Assembly (NCBI GenBank): GCA_903822205.1
Contig: CAIJOK010000139.1
Location: 1 to 64,000 of the forward strand
DNA from: an uncultured beta proteobacterium
GTDB lineage: Bacteria > Pseudomonadota > Gammaproteobacteria > Burkholderiales > Burkholderiaceae_C
Length of the DNA: 64,000 nt
Direction: 5' to 3'
The notes beneath the pieces were generated by a model. The model was not told where the DNA came from, searched no databases, and saw only the letters and a list, made by a program, of their open reading frames with translations. Of this stretch, positions 35,954-44,837 are shown one piece after another. Numbering within the stretch: position 1 is the first letter of the stretch; every line of letters starts with the position of its first letter. Both the position numbers and the translations under genes were made by a program.

Positions 35954-37852
35954 ATGAAAAACCCTTATATTGATGATGACCGAGACCGCGAAGGGCATGA
36001 GGATCACCGCGACCACAACGCCCTGCGTCCGATCTTCAAACGGATCGGTATCTACATGCCGTTCCTGTTGATTTTGGGGCTGTTGACACCGATTCTCGTT
36101 TTCGTGTCGATGATGCAGGGCAATGGCTGGAAAGTACCTGATTTGGGTGTCAGGGGGGTTTTCGCCCGGGCTACCCAAACGGGCAAGCGGGTTTATGTGT
36201 ACGTGTCGCCTAGCACCCAGGCCTACTTTGTCAAGATCGGTGGCAACTATGAGACCTTGCTGGTGCCGTGGCGCAACTACTTCAAGGACCGCGGGTTGGA
36301 CTACACCGAGCTTTCAGACATCAAAAGTTTGGGCGAGGCCGCCATTGGAGTGCTCATCTTGCCGTCGGCGCTGGCGCTTGGCGACACCGAGCGTGATGTG
36401 ATCTTGGGCTTTCGGGCTAAGGGCGGTGGCATTTTGACCACCTGGGCCACAGGCACTCGCAATGGATCAGGCGAATGGGCGGGCTGGCAGTTTCTGGAGA
36501 GCCTGGGGGCCAAAGTGACCGGCGAAGTTCCACCAGACTCTGAGGCACGGCATTTGACGCTGACCGGAGAGTCGCCGTTATCGCACCAGCAGCCCGCCGG
36601 TGCGCGTATCTGGATGGGCAAGACCACCGAAAACTTGTTGCGGATGACCGGCGAATCTGTCGCTGGGCGCTTCATGACCTGGCCACGCATACCTGACGAT
36701 GAGCATCGCACCGAGGGCGGCATTGTCTTTTCCGAGACGGGTTCAGACCAGGGCCGAACGGCTTGTTTTGCTTTTTCAGAGACCAGTTGGGAGTCTCGTC
36801 CGGTTGTCCCCTACCAGGTCATCGACGACACCCTGCAATGGCTGCAACGCTTACCTGTCGTGGTACGGGCGGCTTGGCCTGACGGCAAACTAGCCGCCCA
36901 GATCATCGAGATGGATACGGAGCAGGGCTTTGAGAATGCCACTGCCTTTGGCGCGATGATGCGATCCATCAGCTACAAGCCCACGTTTTATGTGCTCACG
37001 TCAGTCGCAGCACAGTTTCCGCTCGTTACCCAGGCCCTGGCCCGAGAGTTTGAAATCGCTTACCACGGCGATGTTCACGTCAGCTTTAAGGACCAGCCTG
37101 CCAATACCCAGGAGCAGCGACTGCAAAACATGATGACCGAGTTGCACACGGTGCTGCCCGATGCCAAAAACATCACGGGGTTTCGTGCCCCCACCGAGGG
37201 CTACGACACGATCACCGAACAATTGTTGCAAAAGCGCGGCATTCGTCACCACGCGGCCGACCCCAGCCGTCTTGAGGGACGCACCCCCGCCGTGGTCAAG
37301 ATGGACGATGTATTGCCTGATGACGCGCTGATCGTCTTGCCGCGTACCCAGCGTGACGACATCAATCTGTACTGGGAAAAGCTGGACATACCGCGAACCA
37401 CAAAAGCGCTCAGCGATGATTTTGATTTGGCAGTGAACACAGGATCGCTGGGGTTTTTGAGCGTTCACAGCCAAAATTTTGGCGAGGCCAGTGTGCTGCG
37501 GCAGGCTATGCCTGACTTTTTGGCGCATGTGCAAGAGCGCCGCAGCCAAGTCTGGATGGCTACCAGTGCTCAGGTGGCCCAGTGGTGGCGCGATCGCGAG
37601 CGTCTCAGACTCTCTTCGTTCAATGTGGGGCGGCGGCTGGATTTCAATCTGTCGGTCAAAGGCACTCAGCCCTTGTTTGGGGCCACACTGGTCGTCATGC
37701 TGCCCCGCAAGGGCCAGTTGCCCACAGTGCGTTCCACCAAAATTGGCACCATGATCCCTCGCGTGACCAAGATCGACGACTACCGTGCGGCCGTCGTATT
37801 TGACAGTTTGAAGCCCGGCGATTATGTTTTTCAGGCCACATTCACCGAATGA
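35954..37852 (+). CDS. Membrane-anchored polysaccharide deacetylase-like protein
   Basis: 632 residues from ATG 35954, which has GGAG eight bases upstream; ATG 35930 is an alternative. One membrane helix near residues 30-55, then an uncharacterised ~230-residue domain. A NodB-like region follows at ~300-500. There EMDTE could supply the metal and base acidic residue, YHGDVH fits the HxxxH zinc pair, and GFRAPTEGYD fits the RxP motif. A beta-sandwich-like tail follows (~540-632). Motifs are looser than in PgaB or NodB. Inferred role: trimming acyl groups from the polymer made by the upstream synthase. Confidence 0.68.
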   Translation: MKNPYIDDDRDREGHEDHRDHNALRPIFKRIGIYMPFLLILGLLTPILVFVSMMQGNGWKVPDLGVRGVFARATQTGKRVYVYVSPSTQAYFVKIGGNYETLLVPWRNYFKDRGLDYTELSDIKSLGEAAIGVLILPSALALGDTERDVILGFRAKGGGILTTWATGTRNGSGEWAGWQFLESLGAKVTGEVPPDSEARHLTLTGESPLSHQQPAGARIWMGKTTENLLRMTGESVAGRFMTWPRIPDDEHRTEGGIVFSETGSDQGRTACFAFSETSWESRPVVPYQVIDDTLQWLQRLPVVVRAAWPDGKLAAQIIEMDTEQGFENATAFGAMMRSISYKPTFYVLTSVAAQFPLVTQALAREFEIAYHGDVHVSFKDQPANTQEQRLQNMMTELHTVLPDAKNITGFRAPTEGYDTITEQLLQKRGIRHHAADPSRLEGRTPAVVKMDDVLPDDALIVLPRTQRDDINLYWEKLDIPRTTKALSDDFDLAVNTGSLGFLSVHSQNFGEASVLRQAMPDFLAHVQERRSQVWMATSAQVAQWWRDRERLRLSSFNVGRRLDFNLSVKGTQPLFGATLVVMLPRKGQLPTVRSTKIGTMIPRVTKIDDYRAAVVFDSLKPGDYVFQATFTE

Positions 37853-37882
37853 TTTGCAGTGAATGCACGACGACAGCCATCG

Positions 37883-38680
37883 TCAAAAATCGTAGGTGAT
37901 CGTGATGGGCGCATGGTCTGAAAACCGTTCGGCCTTATAGACAGACACTTCACGTGCCAAGGCTGCCATGGCGGGTGTCGCCAGGTGGTAGTCCAGCCGC
38001 CACCCCACATTGTTGGCATAGGCCTGTCCCCGATTGCTCCACCAGGTATAGGCCTCATCTGTGGCTGTGGGGGCCAGATGTCGGTGAACATCCACCAAGT
38101 GGCAATCCGCCAGCAGACGGCTGAACCAGTCGCGTTCGGCGGGCAAAAAACCCGAGTTTTTTTGGTTGCCCCGCCAGTTTTTCAGGTCGATGGTTTGGTG
38201 TGCGATGTTGATGTCACCGCACAAAATAAAGTCCCGCTGGCTTTGCAGCGCCAGCAGATGGGGGTAGATTTGATCCAGAAACCGGTACTTGGCCGCCTGG
38301 CGGTCTTCACCAGACGATCCACTTGGAAAGTAAACGCTCAGGATCGACCGCTTGTGGCTTGCCGTATCGAAGCGCAGCTCAAGATACCGGCCCTCGGCAT
38401 CGAACTCGGGCGATCCAAACCCCGTTTTCACATCTGATGGTGTGTGGCGACAGTAAATGCCCACTCCAGAATAGCCTTTTTGCTGCGCAAAATGAAAATA
38501 GCCCCGCGTACCGGCCAGGTTGTCCAGCCCGTCCGCCACGTCCTGCGCCTGCGCTTTCAGCTCTTGCACACAAATACAATCCGCCCCCTGCCTGGACAGC
38601 CAGGCCGCAAGTCCCTTGCGTGTGGCAGAGCGAATACCGTTCAAATTCAAACTGGTCAATTGATACAAGGATGCCTCCAT
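37883..38680 (-). CDS. xth: Exodeoxyribonuclease III family AP endonuclease
   Basis: About 265 residues. Mg-dependent nuclease that cuts at abasic sites and trims 3' ends in base-excision repair. Motifs: SLNLNGIRSA (Asn), CVQELKAQ (metal Glu), LCGDINIAH (Asp/Asn pair), WRLDYHLATP and the terminal FSDHAPITITYDF (catalytic Asp-His). The start is uncertain. ATG at 38680 overlaps the pyrE ATG in the shared palindrome CATG; upstream frame to 38719 lies inside pyrE. Family members usually start a few residues before the conserved LN block. Confidence 0.92.
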   Translation of the reverse strand: MEASLYQLTSLNLNGIRSATRKGLAAWLSRQGADCICVQELKAQAQDVADGLDNLAGTRGYFHFAQQKGYSGVGIYCRHTPSDVKTGFGSPEFDAEGRYLELRFDTASHKRSILSVYFPSGSSGEDRQAAKYRFLDQIYPHLLALQSQRDFILCGDINIAHQTIDLKNWRGNQKNSGFLPAERDWFSRLLADCHLVDVHRHLAPTATDEAYTWWSNRGQAYANNVGWRLDYHLATPAMAALAREVSVYKAERFSDHAPITITYDF

Positions 38681-39389
38681 GTCAGAAAACGTTGCAGAAA
38701 ACGTTGCCGATGATGCCATGCCAGCCCCACCATTGGCACAGCAATTTGTGCAGTTTGCCGTCGCGTGTGGCGTTTTGCGCTTTGGTCAGTTTCAGACCAA
38801 GGCCGGCAGGTTAAGCCCCTATTTTTTTGATGCCGGCAGGTTCGATGATGGTGTCATGTTGGGACGGCTGGCCCAGTTTTATGCCCAAAGGCTGCTGGCC
38901 TGCCCCCTTGAGTTTGACATGATTTTTGGCCCTGCCTACAAAGGCATCACCCTGGCCGCCACGCTGGCCGTCGAGCTGGCGCGAATGGGCCGCAAGGTGT
39001 CCCTGGCCTACAACCGCAAAGAGGCCAAAGACCATGGCGAAGGGGGCACCATGGTGGGCGCGCCGTTGCAGGGGCGTGTATTGATGATTGACGATGTCAT
39101 GTCGGCAGGCACTGCGGTGCGTGAGTCCATCCGCCTCATTCAAAACGCAGGGGCCACCCCGTGCGCGCTGATCGTGGCGCTTGACCGGCAAGAGAAAGCT
39201 GCCGCAGATGGCCACGACCTGGGCATTAGCGCCGTGATGTATGCCAAGCAGCAATGGGGTCTGCAGGTGTGTGCCATCGCTACTTTGGATGATCTGGTGC
39301 AGTACCTGGCCCTGCAGCCCGAACAGGCCGAGGTTTGTCGGCAGATCACCCTCTATCGCGAATGCTACGGCGTTCAGGATCGTGCATGA
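38679..39389 (+). CDS. pyrE: Orotate phosphoribosyltransferase
   Basis: Converts orotate and PRPP to OMP in de novo pyrimidine synthesis. 236 residues. Core motifs are FDMIFGPAYKGITLA, AYNRKEAKDHGEGG (the catalytic flexible loop) and the PRPP motif VLMIDDVMSAGTAVRE. ATG at 38679 has AAGGA eight bases before it. The first 13 residues contain a duplicated AENV encoded by a 12-bp repeat and are poorly conserved; ATG 38718 is a possible alternative. Divergent from xth and overlapping the next gene by ATGA. Confidence 0.95.
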   Translation: MSENVAENVADDAMPAPPLAQQFVQFAVACGVLRFGQFQTKAGRLSPYFFDAGRFDDGVMLGRLAQFYAQRLLACPLEFDMIFGPAYKGITLAATLAVELARMGRKVSLAYNRKEAKDHGEGGTMVGAPLQGRVLMIDDVMSAGTAVRESIRLIQNAGATPCALIVALDRQEKAAADGHDLGISAVMYAKQQWGLQVCAIATLDDLVQYLALQPEQAEVCRQITLYRECYGVQDRA

Positions 39390-40105
39390 GGCTCAGGTCC
39401 ACTCTGTGCGCAGTGCGTGTTGCGATGGCCGGTCTGGCTATCCGCCCAACGTTGGGTCTCACTATCGCCTTAACGTTTGGCCTGTTTGGCGTGTGTCTTT
39501 ATGCCCAGACAGCCGGGCCAGTTGCCGACATTTACACCTGTGTTGATGGCAAGGGCCGCAAGCTCACCTCTGACCGCCCCATCATTGATTGTTTGGACCG
39601 CGAGCAAAAATTGCTCAACCCCAGCGGCACCGTCAAGGCCCGTCTGGGGCCGGCACTGACGGCGCAGGAACGCCTGGTGCTTGAGGCCAAAAACAAAGCC
39701 GAGCAAGACGAGCGCACCAGCCACGAAGAAGAAAAACGGCGTGACAAGGCCTTGTTGGTGCGTTACCCCAATCTGGCTTCTCACCAAAAAGAAAGGGCCG
39801 AGGCCCTGGCCCAGATCATGGTGGTCAAGCAAGCTGCGGCAACTCGCGTCGCCGAGCTACAGGCCGAGCGCAAAAAGCTGACCGACGAGCAGGTGTTTTA
39901 TGTGAAAGACCCCAGTAAAATCCCGCCCAAGTTGCACAGGCAGATCGATGAAATCACGCAAACCCTGGCCGCGCAAGAGCGATTTATGGCCGAGCAAGAC
40001 AATGAGATCCATCGCATCAACGTCCGTTTTGATGATGAACTTGTGCGCTTGACCACGCTCTGGCGCGTCGCTGCGGGCGTTGATACCACCACCAAATCCC
40101 CCTGA
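39386..40105 (+). CDS. Exported DUF4124-domain protein
   Basis: 239 residues from ATG 39386, which overlaps the pyrE stop (ATGA). A signal peptide precedes a short DUF4124-like segment (IYTCVDGKGRKLTSDRPIIDC). The rest is a charged helical region (residues ~80-225), likely coiled coil. DUF4124 proteins are common in betaproteobacterial periplasms and have no settled function. The coupling to pyrE is positional only. Confidence 0.7.
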   Translation: MRLRSTLCAVRVAMAGLAIRPTLGLTIALTFGLFGVCLYAQTAGPVADIYTCVDGKGRKLTSDRPIIDCLDREQKLLNPSGTVKARLGPALTAQERLVLEAKNKAEQDERTSHEEEKRRDKALLVRYPNLASHQKERAEALAQIMVVKQAAATRVAELQAERKKLTDEQVFYVKDPSKIPPKLHRQIDEITQTLAAQERFMAEQDNEIHRINVRFDDELVRLTTLWRVAAGVDTTTKSP

Positions 40106-40156
40106 TGATGTCTTGCAGCGGGTCTTTGTTGATCACCATACCACGGGAGTACGCAC

Positions 40157-41260
40157 ATGGCTAAGGGCATGATTTTGGCGGCAGGTCAGGGCACTCGGGT
40201 GAGGCCCCTCACCAAAGACCTGCCAAAACCCATGGTACCCATTTTGGGCAAGCCCGTTATGGAGTACCTGATAGCGCAGTTGGCGCGACACGGTATCACC
40301 GAGATCATGGTGAACGTGGCTTTTTTGCACCACAAGATCGAGCAGTATTTTGGGGATGGCAGCCGGTGGGGGGTGCAGATCGGCTACTCCTACGAGGGTA
40401 GGCGCGACCATGGCGACATTCTGCCGCACCCCATGGGGTCTGCCGGTGGCATGAAGCGCGTTCAGGATTTTGGTGGTTTTTTTGACGATACAACGCTGGT
40501 GTTGTGTGCCGACGCGCTGCTTGACCTGGATATCAGCGCGGCCCTGCAAGAGCACCATCAAAAAGGGGCCATCGCCAGCGTCGTGGCCCACAACGTTCCC
40601 ATTGACGATGTGCAGGCCTATGGCATTGTGGTGGCTAATGCCGACGGTTGCATCCAGTCTTTTCAAGAAAAGCCCTCACCTGCTACCGCCCAGTCCACCT
40701 TGGCCAGCACGGGCATCTATATCTTTGAGCCTGCGGTGATCGATCTGATCCCTTCTGGCCAGACGTACGACATTGGGTCGCAGTTGTTTCCGCAGTTGGT
40801 AGAGAAAAAGCTGCCGTTTTACGTTCAAGATCGCCCATTTAACTGGATCGATATTGGCCGTGTCAGCGACTACTGGCACGTCTTGCAGCGTGTTCTGCGC
40901 GGCGAGATCGCCCAAATGCCCATGCCCGGGCGAGAGATTCAACCCGGCATCTGGGTGGGTTTGAACACCGCTGTGGCGTGGGGCCAAGTCAAGATCACCG
41001 GCCCTGTCTACATTGGGTCAGGGGCCAGGGTTGAGGCCGGCGCAACCATCACCGGCCCCGCGTGGATTGGGCACGGCTGTCACATCCGCACCGGTGCCCG
41101 GGTGGTTCGCAGCATCTTGTTTGAGTACACCCGCATTCCGGCGGACATGATCTTTGTCGAGATGATCATGTCGCCCAACTACTGCGTGGACCGCCACGGC
41201 GAGACCTACTACCGAGGCGACGATACCGTGCCCCTTCGCTGGGGCGATGCCCGTGCTTGA
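40157..41260 (+). CDS. NDP-sugar pyrophosphorylase with left-handed helix domain
   Basis: 367 residues. The N-terminal nucleotidyltransferase domain has MILAAGQGTRVRPLTKDLPKPM (G-x-G-T-R loop), the metal Asp in LVLCADALLDLD, and FQEKPS. The C-terminal ~100 residues form a hexapeptide-repeat beta-helix. This architecture is that of GDP-mannose or glucose-1-phosphate nucleotidyltransferases; the exact sugar cannot be read from sequence. It sits just before a mannose-1-phosphate guanylyltransferase gene, so a supply role for surface polysaccharide is likely. Confidence 0.82.
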   Translation: MAKGMILAAGQGTRVRPLTKDLPKPMVPILGKPVMEYLIAQLARHGITEIMVNVAFLHHKIEQYFGDGSRWGVQIGYSYEGRRDHGDILPHPMGSAGGMKRVQDFGGFFDDTTLVLCADALLDLDISAALQEHHQKGAIASVVAHNVPIDDVQAYGIVVANADGCIQSFQEKPSPATAQSTLASTGIYIFEPAVIDLIPSGQTYDIGSQLFPQLVEKKLPFYVQDRPFNWIDIGRVSDYWHVLQRVLRGEIAQMPMPGREIQPGIWVGLNTAVAWGQVKITGPVYIGSGARVEAGATITGPAWIGHGCHIRTGARVVRSILFEYTRIPADMIFVEMIMSPNYCVDRHGETYYRGDDTVPLRWGDARA

Positions 41261-41281
41261 TTCGCAACCAACTTATTTTTG

Positions 41282-42766
41282 ATGACCATGACTACCCCCG
41301 TTTTACTTCAGCCTGTTGTTTTGTCCGGCGGCTCTGGCACCCGTCTGTGGCCACTGTCAAGAGAAAAATACCCCAAGCAATTGCTGGCGCTGACCGGTGA
41401 CGACTCATTGCTGCAAGCCACTGTGCGCAGGGTTGATGGCATTTTGGGGGTCACGATGGCGGCCCCCATGGTGGTGTGCAATGAGGAATACCGCTTTGTG
41501 ATCGCCGAGCAGTTGCGGCTGCTCGGCCGACCGGGCACGGTGGTGCTTGAGCCTTGTGGCCGCAACACCGCACCGGCGCTGACGCTTGCGGCATTGGCGG
41601 CCCTCAAGACCTGCGCTGACCCCGTGTTGTTGGTCATGCCCGCAGACCATGTCATCACCGATGTGGCGGCTTTTCAGGACACCGTAGCGCAGGGCGCGAC
41701 GCTGGCTGCGGGCGGTGCTGTGGTGGCTTTTGGCATCACCCCCGATGCCCCTGAGACCGGCTATGGTTACATCCAGTCCGGCGCGGAATACGCCCAGGCC
41801 GGTGCAGGCCGGGCCAAACAAATCGCCCGCTTTGTCGAAAAACCCGACACCGCCACCGCCCAGGCGTATCTGGATGCAGGGACTTACCTGTGGAACAGTG
41901 GCCTGTTCATGGTGCGGGCTTCAGTCTGGCTGCACGCTGTGGGCGTGTGCCGCCCTGACATTTTGTTGGCTTGCCAAAGCGCGTTTAGCCAGGGCCAGAC
42001 CGACAACGAATTTGTCCGCGTGGGCAAAGAGGCCTTTGCCCACTGTCCCAGTGACTCCATCGACTACGCCGTGATGGAGCGCATCGCTGACCAGAGCCGC
42101 CCAGAATGTGACGGCGCGGTATCCCTGCCTGCCGGGGTGGTCCTGCCGCTGGCTGCCGGCTGGTCTGACGTAGGCGCATGGGACGCTCTATGGCACGTTT
42201 TGCCCAAGGACAGCCATGGCAACGTGGCCCAAGGTGACGTGCTGCTGCACGATTGCACCAATACCCTGGCCTTGTCTGATGGTCGCTTGATCGCCTGTGT
42301 GGGTGTCAGCAACCTGGTGGTGGTTGAGACCGCCGATGCCCTGTTGGTGTCGCACAAAGATGCCACCCAGCATGTCAAGCAAATCGTCGATATCCTTAAA
42401 AAACAAGGACGTGCCGAGGGTTACATTCACCGCAAGGTCTTTAGGCCCTGGGGCTGGTACGACGGCATTGATGCCGGAGAGCGCTTTCAGGTCAAACGCA
42501 TCGTGGTCAAGCCGCAGGGGGTGTTGTCGCTGCAAATGCATCACCACCGCGCAGAGCACTGGGTGGTGGTCTGCGGCACCGCCAAAATCACCAAGGGTGA
42601 CGAAACCTTTTTGCTGTCAGAGAACCAGTCCACCTTTATCCCGCTGGGCATCACCCACCGCCTCGAAAATCCCGGTCGGGTGCCGCTGGAGATGATCGAG
42701 GTGCAGTCAGGCTCTTATCTGGGCGAGGACGACATCGTCCGGCTTGAGGATGTTTACGGGCGATGA
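41282..42766 (+). CDS. manC: Mannose-1-phosphate guanylyltransferase / mannose-6-phosphate isomerase
   Basis: 494-residue type II bifunctional enzyme (AlgA/XanB/ManC) making GDP-mannose. The guanylyltransferase domain carries LSGGSGTRLWPLSREKYPKQ and FVEKPD. The C-terminal cupin isomerase domain (~380-494) begins RPWGWYDGID and has the metal-binding QMHHHRAEHW. ATG at 41282 is used; TTG 41279 directly before it is also open. GDP-mannose could feed LPS or an exopolysaccharide. Convergent with waaF, 18 bases apart. Confidence 0.93.
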   Translation: MTMTTPVLLQPVVLSGGSGTRLWPLSREKYPKQLLALTGDDSLLQATVRRVDGILGVTMAAPMVVCNEEYRFVIAEQLRLLGRPGTVVLEPCGRNTAPALTLAALAALKTCADPVLLVMPADHVITDVAAFQDTVAQGATLAAGGAVVAFGITPDAPETGYGYIQSGAEYAQAGAGRAKQIARFVEKPDTATAQAYLDAGTYLWNSGLFMVRASVWLHAVGVCRPDILLACQSAFSQGQTDNEFVRVGKEAFAHCPSDSIDYAVMERIADQSRPECDGAVSLPAGVVLPLAAGWSDVGAWDALWHVLPKDSHGNVAQGDVLLHDCTNTLALSDGRLIACVGVSNLVVVETADALLVSHKDATQHVKQIVDILKKQGRAEGYIHRKVFRPWGWYDGIDAGERFQVKRIVVKPQGVLSLQMHHHRAEHWVVVCGTAKITKGDETFLLSENQSTFIPLGITHRLENPGRVPLEMIEVQSGSYLGEDDIVRLEDVYGR

Positions 42767-42784
42767 GAACGTTGGCATCTTTAA

Positions 42785-43837
42785 TCAGGAAATCTGAGGT
42801 TGTAAACACGACAGCACTTGTTCGACGCTGATGTCGGTCAGGCAACGGGTGTGGCCTTTGGGGCAAGTGCGTTCAAAGCACGGCGCGCAGTCTAGGGGTG
42901 GCTGGTAATGGGGGTCATTTTTAAGCCACAGCACACGGGCGCGGTCACTCAGGGGCGGGGTGTGCAGCGGGCTGCTGGAACCAAAAATGGCCACCTGCGC
43001 CACGTCAAACGCTGCCGCCACGTGCATCAACCCAGAGTCATTGCTGACCAGACGATGGGCCGCAGAGACCACCCCCATGGCATCCTCCAGCGTTGTCTTG
43101 CCCGACAGGTCAAGACAGTGCCCCGGACGCAAGGCGTGAACCTGTGCGGTGATTGCGGCGCACAAGTCAGCGTCTTTGGCAGACCCCAACAGGACCACAG
43201 GCAGATTGATTTTGCCCGCCAAGTCAGCAAAATGGCCCACCGGCCAGCGCTTGGCAGGGCCGTATTCTGACCCCGGCACCAGGACGCAGTAGTGCTCGGA
43301 CTCCAGCCCAAATCGGCTCAGTGCATTCTGGACTTTGCCGCGATCAAGTTGTAAGCGTGGTCGGCGGCAATTCTCATCAGACGCAGCCCCCTCTACATCG
43401 GCCAAAGCCCCATAAAAATCCACCATGGGCGTGGGTGTGAACTTGTGCCCAGAGGGGTTTGGCAGGCGATGCGTCAAGAGGCCAAAGCGAAATTCACCCA
43501 GGTAGCCGATGCGCGTCGCAATGCCTGCAAAAAACGGCAGCAAAGCGCTCTTCAAAGAATTAGGGCAAACATAAGCGATGTCAAACTGGCCTTGAATTGA
43601 AAGTGCCAGTTGGCAGCGCGTCACCAGTTGCAATCTGCCGTGGACAAACGGCAGCTCAAAAACCCTGGCCACCTGCGGCATGGCCCGATAGACCGGTGTC
43701 ACCCAGGGCAGGGCAGCCACTGCGATCTGTTCACCACGCTGCGCCAGACGACGCAACAAAGGCTCGGTCATCACGGCATCGCCCACCCACTGCGGCGCAA
43801 TGACCAAAGAGCGCGTCACACCCGCCACTGCGCTCAT
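42785..43837 (-). CDS. waaF: ADP-heptose:LPS heptosyltransferase II
   Basis: 350-residue GT9 enzyme that adds the second heptose to the LPS inner core at the cytoplasmic face. Family blocks include VIAPQWVGDAVMTEPLL, LVPGSEYGPAKRWP (nucleotide-sugar contact), and LVSNDSGLMHVAAAFDV. The C-terminus carries a Cys-rich CAPCFERTCPKGHTRC typical of WaaF. Its start touches the ilvE stop, so both share an mRNA. Many relatives have a zinc-ribbon gene between ilvE and waaF; none is seen here. Confidence 0.94.
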   Translation of the reverse strand: MSAVAGVTRSLVIAPQWVGDAVMTEPLLRRLAQRGEQIAVAALPWVTPVYRAMPQVARVFELPFVHGRLQLVTRCQLALSIQGQFDIAYVCPNSLKSALLPFFAGIATRIGYLGEFRFGLLTHRLPNPSGHKFTPTPMVDFYGALADVEGAASDENCRRPRLQLDRGKVQNALSRFGLESEHYCVLVPGSEYGPAKRWPVGHFADLAGKINLPVVLLGSAKDADLCAAITAQVHALRPGHCLDLSGKTTLEDAMGVVSAAHRLVSNDSGLMHVAAAFDVAQVAIFGSSSPLHTPPLSDRARVLWLKNDPHYQPPLDCAPCFERTCPKGHTRCLTDISVEQVLSCLQPQIS

Positions 43838-44776
43838 TCAGACCAAGGCAAGCCAGTGGGCATATTTGGCGTTACGGCCATTGACGATGTCAAAAAATGC
43901 GTTTTGGATTTTTTCAGTGATCGGCCCACGGCTGCCGCAACCCAACGGGATGCGGTCCAGTTCGCGGATGGGGGTGACCTCAGCAGCCGTGCCCGTAAAG
44001 AAAGCCTCGTCGCAGATATAAACCTCGTCTCGGGTGATGCGCTTTTGCACCACTTCCAGCCCCAGGTCACGGCAAATGTGCAGCACGGTGCTGCGCGTGA
44101 TGCCGTTTAGGGCACCCGCCGAAAGGTCAGGGGTATAGACGACACCGTCTTTGATGACGAAGAGGTTTTCGCCGGCACCTTCGCTGACAAAACCCGATGC
44201 ATCGAGCAGCATGGCCTCGTCATAACCATCGTCGGTGGCCTCCATGTTGGCCAAAATGGAGTTGGTGTAATTGCTGACGGCCTTGGCCTGCGTCATGGTG
44301 ATATTGACGTGGTGGCGGGTGTAGCTTGAAATTTTGACCCTGATGCCCCGCGCCAGGCCATCGTCACCCAAGTACGCTCCCCACGCCCACGCTGCCACCA
44401 TCAGGTGAATGGTGTTGCCACGGGGGCTGATGCCCAGCTTGCGATCGCCTATCCAGCTTAACGGACGCACATAGCAAGATGCAAGCTGGTTGGCGCGAAC
44501 GACGGCTTTTTGGGCTTCCAGAATGTCGTCAAAACCAAAGGGGATGGACATGCGCAAAATTTTGGCGCTATTCAACAGGCGGCGGGTGTGGTCCTCAAGC
44601 CTGAAAATAGCCGTGCCCTGCGGGGTCTGGTAAGCACGCAGCCCCTCAAAAACACCGCATCCATAGTGCAGGGTGTGGGTCAAAACGTGAACCTTGGCAT
44701 CGCGCCAGTCCACCATCTGGCCATCCATCCAGATTTTGCCGTCGCGGTCAGACAGTGCGGGAGGAATAGGGTTCAT
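43838..44776 (-). CDS. ilvE: Branched-chain amino acid aminotransferase
   Basis: 312-residue class IV PLP aminotransferase, last step of Leu, Ile and Val synthesis. It starts near GKIWMDGQMVDWRDAKVHVL with HTLHYGCGVFEG. The PLP lysine lies in TQAKAVSNYTNS, and the C-terminal FFTGTAAEVTPI phosphate-binding motif is intact. Length is standard. It leads a two-gene unit with waaF. Confidence 0.95.
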   Translation of the reverse strand: MNPIPPALSDRDGKIWMDGQMVDWRDAKVHVLTHTLHYGCGVFEGLRAYQTPQGTAIFRLEDHTRRLLNSAKILRMSIPFGFDDILEAQKAVVRANQLASCYVRPLSWIGDRKLGISPRGNTIHLMVAAWAWGAYLGDDGLARGIRVKISSYTRHHVNITMTQAKAVSNYTNSILANMEATDDGYDEAMLLDASGFVSEGAGENLFVIKDGVVYTPDLSAGALNGITRSTVLHICRDLGLEVVQKRITRDEVYICDEAFFTGTAAEVTPIRELDRIPLGCGSRGPITEKIQNAFFDIVNGRNAKYAHWLALV

Positions 44777-44837
44777 GGAAATGGTCCTTTACATCTGGGA
44801 GGGTGGCGGGTTAAAAAGGCGCGCATTCTATGGGGCG

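Noticed and set aside
30901..37852. Classical cellulose (bcs) operon
   Set aside because: No PilZ-bearing BcsA, no BcsB and no cellulase BcsZ; only the BcsE-like protein points to cellulose.
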